7,788 nucleotides of DNA from Burkholderiaceae bacterium. Its GTDB lineage: Bacteria > Pseudomonadota > Gammaproteobacteria > Burkholderiales > Burkholderiaceae_C. The stretch lies in the NCBI GenBank assembly GCA_017999135.1, contig JAGOBT010000134.1, positions 1 to 7,788 of the forward strand, written 5' to 3'. Made by a program: the position numbers and the translations under genes. Of the stretch, positions 5,286 through 7,788 are shown in pieces. How positions within the stretch are numbered: position 1 is the stretch's first letter; each line of letters starts with the position of its first letter. The notes under the pieces were generated by a model that saw only the letters and a program-made list of their open reading frames with translations, searched no databases and had not been told where the DNA came from.

Positions 5286-6272
5286 TCAGTCGGCGTACAC
5301 CCCGGCGGCCTTGATCACCGGGCCCCAGCGCTCGGTCTCCTGTTTCAGCCAGCTGCGCAGGCCCTCGGGCGTGAGCTTGGACTCGGGCACGAACTCGGCG
5401 CCCAGCTCGGTCATGCGCTGCACAACGGCCGGGTCCTTCAGCGCGGCGCGCAGGGCGCTGGCGAACTTCTCGGTGGCGTCCTTCGGTGTGTTCTTCGGCG
5501 CGTAGATGCCGTGCCACACCACCACCTCGAAGCCCTTCAGGCCCTGCTCGGCCAGGGTGGGGGCGTCGGGCAGCACCTTGATGCGGTCCCTGGTGGTGAC
5601 GCCGTAGAACTTCACCGTGCCGGCCTTGATGTGTGGCGTGGTCTGGGTGGTCTGGTCGCACAGGATGTCGACCTGCCCGCCCAGCAGCGCCTGGAAGGCC
5701 GGGCCGGTGCCCTGGTAGGGCACGGTGGTCATGTCCACGCCCACCGCCTGGCGCAGCACCATGCCGCACAGGTGGCTCACGGCGCCCAGCCCGGCGTGGG
5801 CCAGGTTGATCTTGTCGCCCTGGGCCTTCATGTAGGCCAGCAGTTCGGGGAAGGTGTTGGCCGGCAGGCTCTTGCGGCCCAGCAGGGTCATCGGCACGTC
5901 GATCACCTGGCTGACATGCTCGAAGTCGGTCTGCGGGTTGTACGGCAGCTTGCGGTACAGCGCCGGCGCGGTGGCCATGCCGTTGTGGTGGATGAGGTAG
6001 GTGTAGCCGTCGGGCGCGGCGCGCATCACATGGCCGGCTGCCAGCGTGCCGCCGGCACCGGCCTTGTTCTCCACCACCACGGTCTGGCCCAGGCTCTTGG
6101 TCATCACCCCGGCCAGCGTGCGGGCGACGATGTCGGTGGGCCCGCCGGCGGCAAACGGCACCACCAGGGTGATGGCCTTGGTGGGGTAGCCCTGGGCGAA
6201 GGCGAGGGGGGCGGCCAGGGTGGCCAGGCTGGCCAAGGCGGCCAGCGTCAGGCGGCGCATCGGGGTGGGCAT
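5286..6272 (-). CDS. Bug-family tripartite tricarboxylate transporter receptor, 328 aa
   Basis: This is a second, clearly divergent paralogue of the TctC/Bug periplasmic receptor family. A Sec-type signal peptide (MRRLTLAALASLATL core, ending AFAQ at 24-27) precedes the mature start GYPTKAITLVVPFAAGG. FAAGGPTD (40-47) replaces the PYPPGGATD loop of its neighbour. VVVENKAGAGG (65-75), TDFEHVSQV (115-123) and TVPYQGTGPAFQALLGGQV (183-201) are family hallmarks. Two in-frame ATGs are possible, 6272 and 6260. 6272 is preferred because an AGGA run lies about 12 nt upstream, rather far, whereas nothing suitable precedes 6260; the signal peptide is complete from either. The ligand is unknown and no TctA/TctB partner is visible. 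It lies 108 bp downstream of the ABC permease on the same strand, with a GC hairpin between, so it is probably transcribed separately. Confidence 0.93.
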   Translation of the reverse strand: MPTPMRRLTLAALASLATLAAPLAFAQGYPTKAITLVVPFAAGGPTDIVARTLAGVMTKSLGQTVVVENKAGAGGTLAAGHVMRAAPDGYTYLIHHNGMATAPALYRKLPYNPQTDFEHVSQVIDVPMTLLGRKSLPANTFPELLAYMKAQGDKINLAHAGLGAVSHLCGMVLRQAVGVDMTTVPYQGTGPAFQALLGGQVDILCDQTTQTTPHIKAGTVKFYGVTTRDRIKVLPDAPTLAEQGLKGFEVVVWHGIYAPKNTPKDATEKFASALRAALKDPAVVQRMTELGAEFVPESKLTPEGLRSWLKQETERWGPVIKAAGVYAD

Positions 6273-6334
6273 GGTGAGCGGTGTCCTGCAGCAGTGGATC
6301 GGGCTGGCCAGTGTGCCGCGCCGGGCTGGTGGCG

Positions 6335-6363
6335 CCGGGCCGGGGTTCCCCGGGGTCGCCCGG
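6335..6363 (-). terminator. GC-rich hairpin after the ABC permease gene (possible terminator or attenuator)
   Basis: CCGGGC (6335-6340) pairs with GCCCGG (6358-6363), enclosing GGGG-TT-CCCC (6342-6351), which can itself form an alternative inner stem. It sits about 18 bp past the stop of the minus-strand permease gene and ahead of the Bug gene start. No T-tract follows on the minus strand, so it is not a standard intrinsic terminator. It may be a 3'-end stabilising structure or may have no function. The rest of this 108-bp gap (6273-6380) shows no recognisable promoter. Confidence 0.3.
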
Positions 6364-6380
6364 GATCGCTGCGCTGTCGG

Positions 6381-7169
6381 TCAGCCGGCGCGCCGTTGCC
6401 GGGCCCGCCGCTGCACCGCCTGCATGCCCAGGAACAGCGCGGTGCTGAACACGATCATCAGCGTGGCCACGGCCGTCAGCGCGGGGGTGATGCTGTCGCG
6501 CAGGCCGCTGAACATCTCGCGCGGCAGGGTGCGCTGCTCGGGGCCGGCGATCAGCAGGGCGATGACGACGTCGTCGAAGCTGGCGGCAAACGCGAACAGT
6601 GCGCCCGAGGCCAGCGCCGGCGCAATGGCGGGCAGGGTGATCCGCCAGAAGGTGGCCGCCGGCGTGGCGCCGCAGGCGGCGGCAGCGCGGGCCAGGTTGG
6701 GGTCGAGCAGTTCCAGCGCAGTGAGCACCGGCACCACCACGAAGGGCACGGCGATCACCGTGTGCACCAGCACCAGGCCGGTGTAGCTGGCCGTCAGCGC
6801 CAGCGGCGCCAGGAAGAAGTAGGCCCCCACCGCCACCAGGATGGTGGGCACGATCATCGGGCTGAGCATCAGCAGCTTCAGTGCCGCCACCAGCGGCCCG
6901 CGCTGGCGCGCCAGGCCCAGCGCGGCCAGCGTGCCCAGTGCCAGGGCCAGCGCCGTGGCCAGCACGCCGATGAACAGCGAATTGCCCAGCGCCGCCATCC
7001 ACTTGCCGCCGCCCAGCACCTCGGCATACCAGCGCAGCGACCAGCCCGGCAGCGGGTAGCTGAGGAAGCTGCCGCTGGAAAAGCTGAGCGGCACGATGGC
7101 GGCGATGGGCACCAGCAGGAAGGCCAGCACTGCGGCGCACCAGGCGCGGAACAGCCAGCGACCGATCAT
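6381..7169 (-). CDS. ABC transporter permease, PotC/YdcV-like, 262 aa
   Basis: This is an inner-membrane permease subunit of a binding-protein-dependent ABC importer. About six membrane spans are visible, roughly at residues 8-30, 62-87, 95-121, 128-152, 184-206 and 229-249. The cytoplasmic coupling (EAA) loop reads LARAAAACGATPAATFWRIT followed by LP at about 159-180. It keeps the invariant Gly167 and the LP, but the EAA core is AAA, with Ala in place of the usual Glu. The N-terminal FLLVPIAAIVPLSFS and the spacing to GNSLFIG (62-68) are typical of PotC/YdcV and PhnV-type permeases for polyamines, phosphonates and related compounds. ATG 7169 overlaps the stop of the upstream HAD gene by 4 bp (ATGA), indicating translational coupling. 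No ATPase, binding protein or second permease is in the window; they would be expected beyond the right edge. The substrate is not predictable. Confidence 0.9.
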   Translation of the reverse strand: MIGRWLFRAWCAAVLAFLLVPIAAIVPLSFSSGSFLSYPLPGWSLRWYAEVLGGGKWMAALGNSLFIGVLATALALALGTLAALGLARQRGPLVAALKLLMLSPMIVPTILVAVGAYFFLAPLALTASYTGLVLVHTVIAVPFVVVPVLTALELLDPNLARAAAACGATPAATFWRITLPAIAPALASGALFAFAASFDDVVIALLIAGPEQRTLPREMFSGLRDSITPALTAVATLMIVFSTALFLGMQAVQRRARQRRAG

Positions 7170-7788
7170 CGCGACGCCTCTGCCGCCAGCAGGTTGGCCA
7201 CGGTGGCCATGTCGTGGGCAATGGCATCGGCGCCGGCGGCTTGCAGGCGGCCGGCGGGGGTCATCGCCGCAAAGCCGATCACCCGCATGCCGGCGGCCCT
7301 GGCGGCAGCCACGCCGGTGGGCGTGTCTTCCACCACCGTGGTGTGGGCGGGCAGGGCGCCCAGCGTGCGCGCGGCCAGCAGGAAGAGATCGGGCGCGGGT
7401 TTGGGGTGGGCCACGTCGTCGGCGGTGAAGATGCGACCGGTGAACCTGGGCAGCAAACCGGTGTGGCCCAGCGTGAAGTTGACCTTGGCATGGTTGCCGT
7501 TGCTGGCCACGCAGAACGGCCGCTGCAGGCCGTCGAGCACCGCCTCCACGCCCGGCACCGCGGTCAGACCGGCGCGGAAGGCCGCCCGCGTGCGCCGGCC
7601 CATCTCGGGCAGGAAGTCGGCGGGCAGTTCGCCGCCCAGCAGTGCCTTCAACTGCACCAGGCCGTTGGCCATCGACATGCCGATGAAGCGGTCGACCGCC
7701 TCGTCGAAGCCCAGCGCCACGCCATGCTCGGCCAGCATGTCGACCACCACCTGGTGGGTGAGGCGTTCGCTGTCGACCAGCACGCCGT
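7166..7788 (-). CDS. HAD-superfamily hydrolase (phosphatase/beta-phosphoglucomutase-like), 5' partial
   Basis: This is a cytoplasmic HAD subfamily I enzyme, cut by the right edge of the window. The visible sequence begins inside motif I (GVLVDSE), so the nucleophilic Asp and about 8-10 residues lie outside, and the GTG at 7783 is not the start. Counting from that codon, the helical cap spans about 8-75, motif II is in CVASNGN (Ser94), motif III Lys128 in HPKPAPDLF, and motif IV Glu152-Asp153 in VVEDTPTGVAAARAAGM. This set matches the CbbY/Gph/beta-PGM group, which dephosphorylates small sugar phosphates or phosphoglycolate. It is not phosphonoacetaldehyde hydrolase, whose motif I differs. Its stop overlaps the permease ATG, so phosphatase and transporter are made together. 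The enzyme may act on the imported compound or its phosphorylated product, which is inference. Confidence 0.9.
   Translation of the reverse strand, partial: GVLVDSERLTHQVVVDMLAEHGVALGFDEAVDRFIGMSMANGLVQLKALLGGELPADFLPEMGRRTRAAFRAGLTAVPGVEAVLDGLQRPFCVASNGNHAKVNFTLGHTGLLPRFTGRIFTADDVAHPKPAPDLFLLAARTLGALPAHTTVVEDTPTGVAAARAAGMRVIGFAAMTPAGRLQAAGADAIAHDMATVANLLAAEASR

Noticed and set aside
5251..7227. Very long (about 650-codon) open frame on the minus strand running through the second Bug gene and the permease
   Set aside because: Its translation is an Arg/Ala/Gly/His-rich composition with no domain. It is offset from two genes with clear family motifs, and is a by-product of GC-rich codon bias.
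1..7788. CRISPR arrays, tRNA or rRNA genes, insertion sequences, phage or integrase genes, retron-like or other defence loci
   Set aside because: No regularly spaced repeats, no structural RNA signatures, and no transposase, integrase or reverse-transcriptase motifs were seen in any frame. The TA pair is the only stress- or defence-related unit.

Overview
The window is very GC-rich, and its coding frames show strong G/C bias at the third codon position. Two genes encode Bug-type (tripartite tricarboxylate transporter family) periplasmic receptors, which are hugely expanded in Burkholderiales. With the acyl-CoA and SDR metabolism genes, this suggests a free-living betaproteobacterium of the Burkholderiales. 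That assignment is inferred from gene content and base composition; no rRNA, tRNA or other phylogenetic marker is present.

Layout. (1) 1-2065, plus strand: a tight three-gene run of an enoyl-CoA hydratase/isomerase family protein (5' end cut by the window), a short-chain dehydrogenase/reductase and a glutathione S-transferase. This looks like the tail of a catabolic operon acting on a CoA thioester or related substrate. (2) 2066-2805, plus strand: a type II toxin-antitoxin module, a Phd/YefM-like antitoxin followed by a PIN-domain (VapC/FitB-like) toxin. It has a plausible sigma-70 promoter and a near-perfect 18-bp dyad where an autoregulatory operator would sit. (3) 2824-4161, minus strand: an exported serine hydrolase of the beta-lactamase/class C family. 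It diverges from (4) 4293-5264, plus strand, an orphan Bug receptor. The 131-bp gap between them carries three adjacent small dyads. (5) 5286-7788, minus strand: a second Bug receptor (convergent with the first), then, separated by 108 bp that includes a strong GC hairpin, a PotC-like ABC permease whose start overlaps by 4 bp the stop of a HAD-family phosphatase running off the right edge.

How the genes may work together. The ECH-SDR-GST trio is probably co-transcribed and translationally close. The TA module is a self-contained unit between two metabolic blocks. Neither Bug receptor has TctA/TctB membrane partners here, so both are orphan binding proteins that would share a permease encoded elsewhere or act as sensors. 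The HAD-permease pair is the distal end of an ABC uptake operon whose binding protein, ATPase and second permease must lie outside the window, if they exist.

No mobile element, CRISPR array, RNA gene or phage gene was found. Nothing here amounts to a clearly new system. The most noteworthy items are the TA control region (with a local 14-bp duplication that supplies the predicted -35 box), the ECH-family protein lacking both canonical glutamates, and the dyad cluster between the divergent hydrolase and Bug genes.
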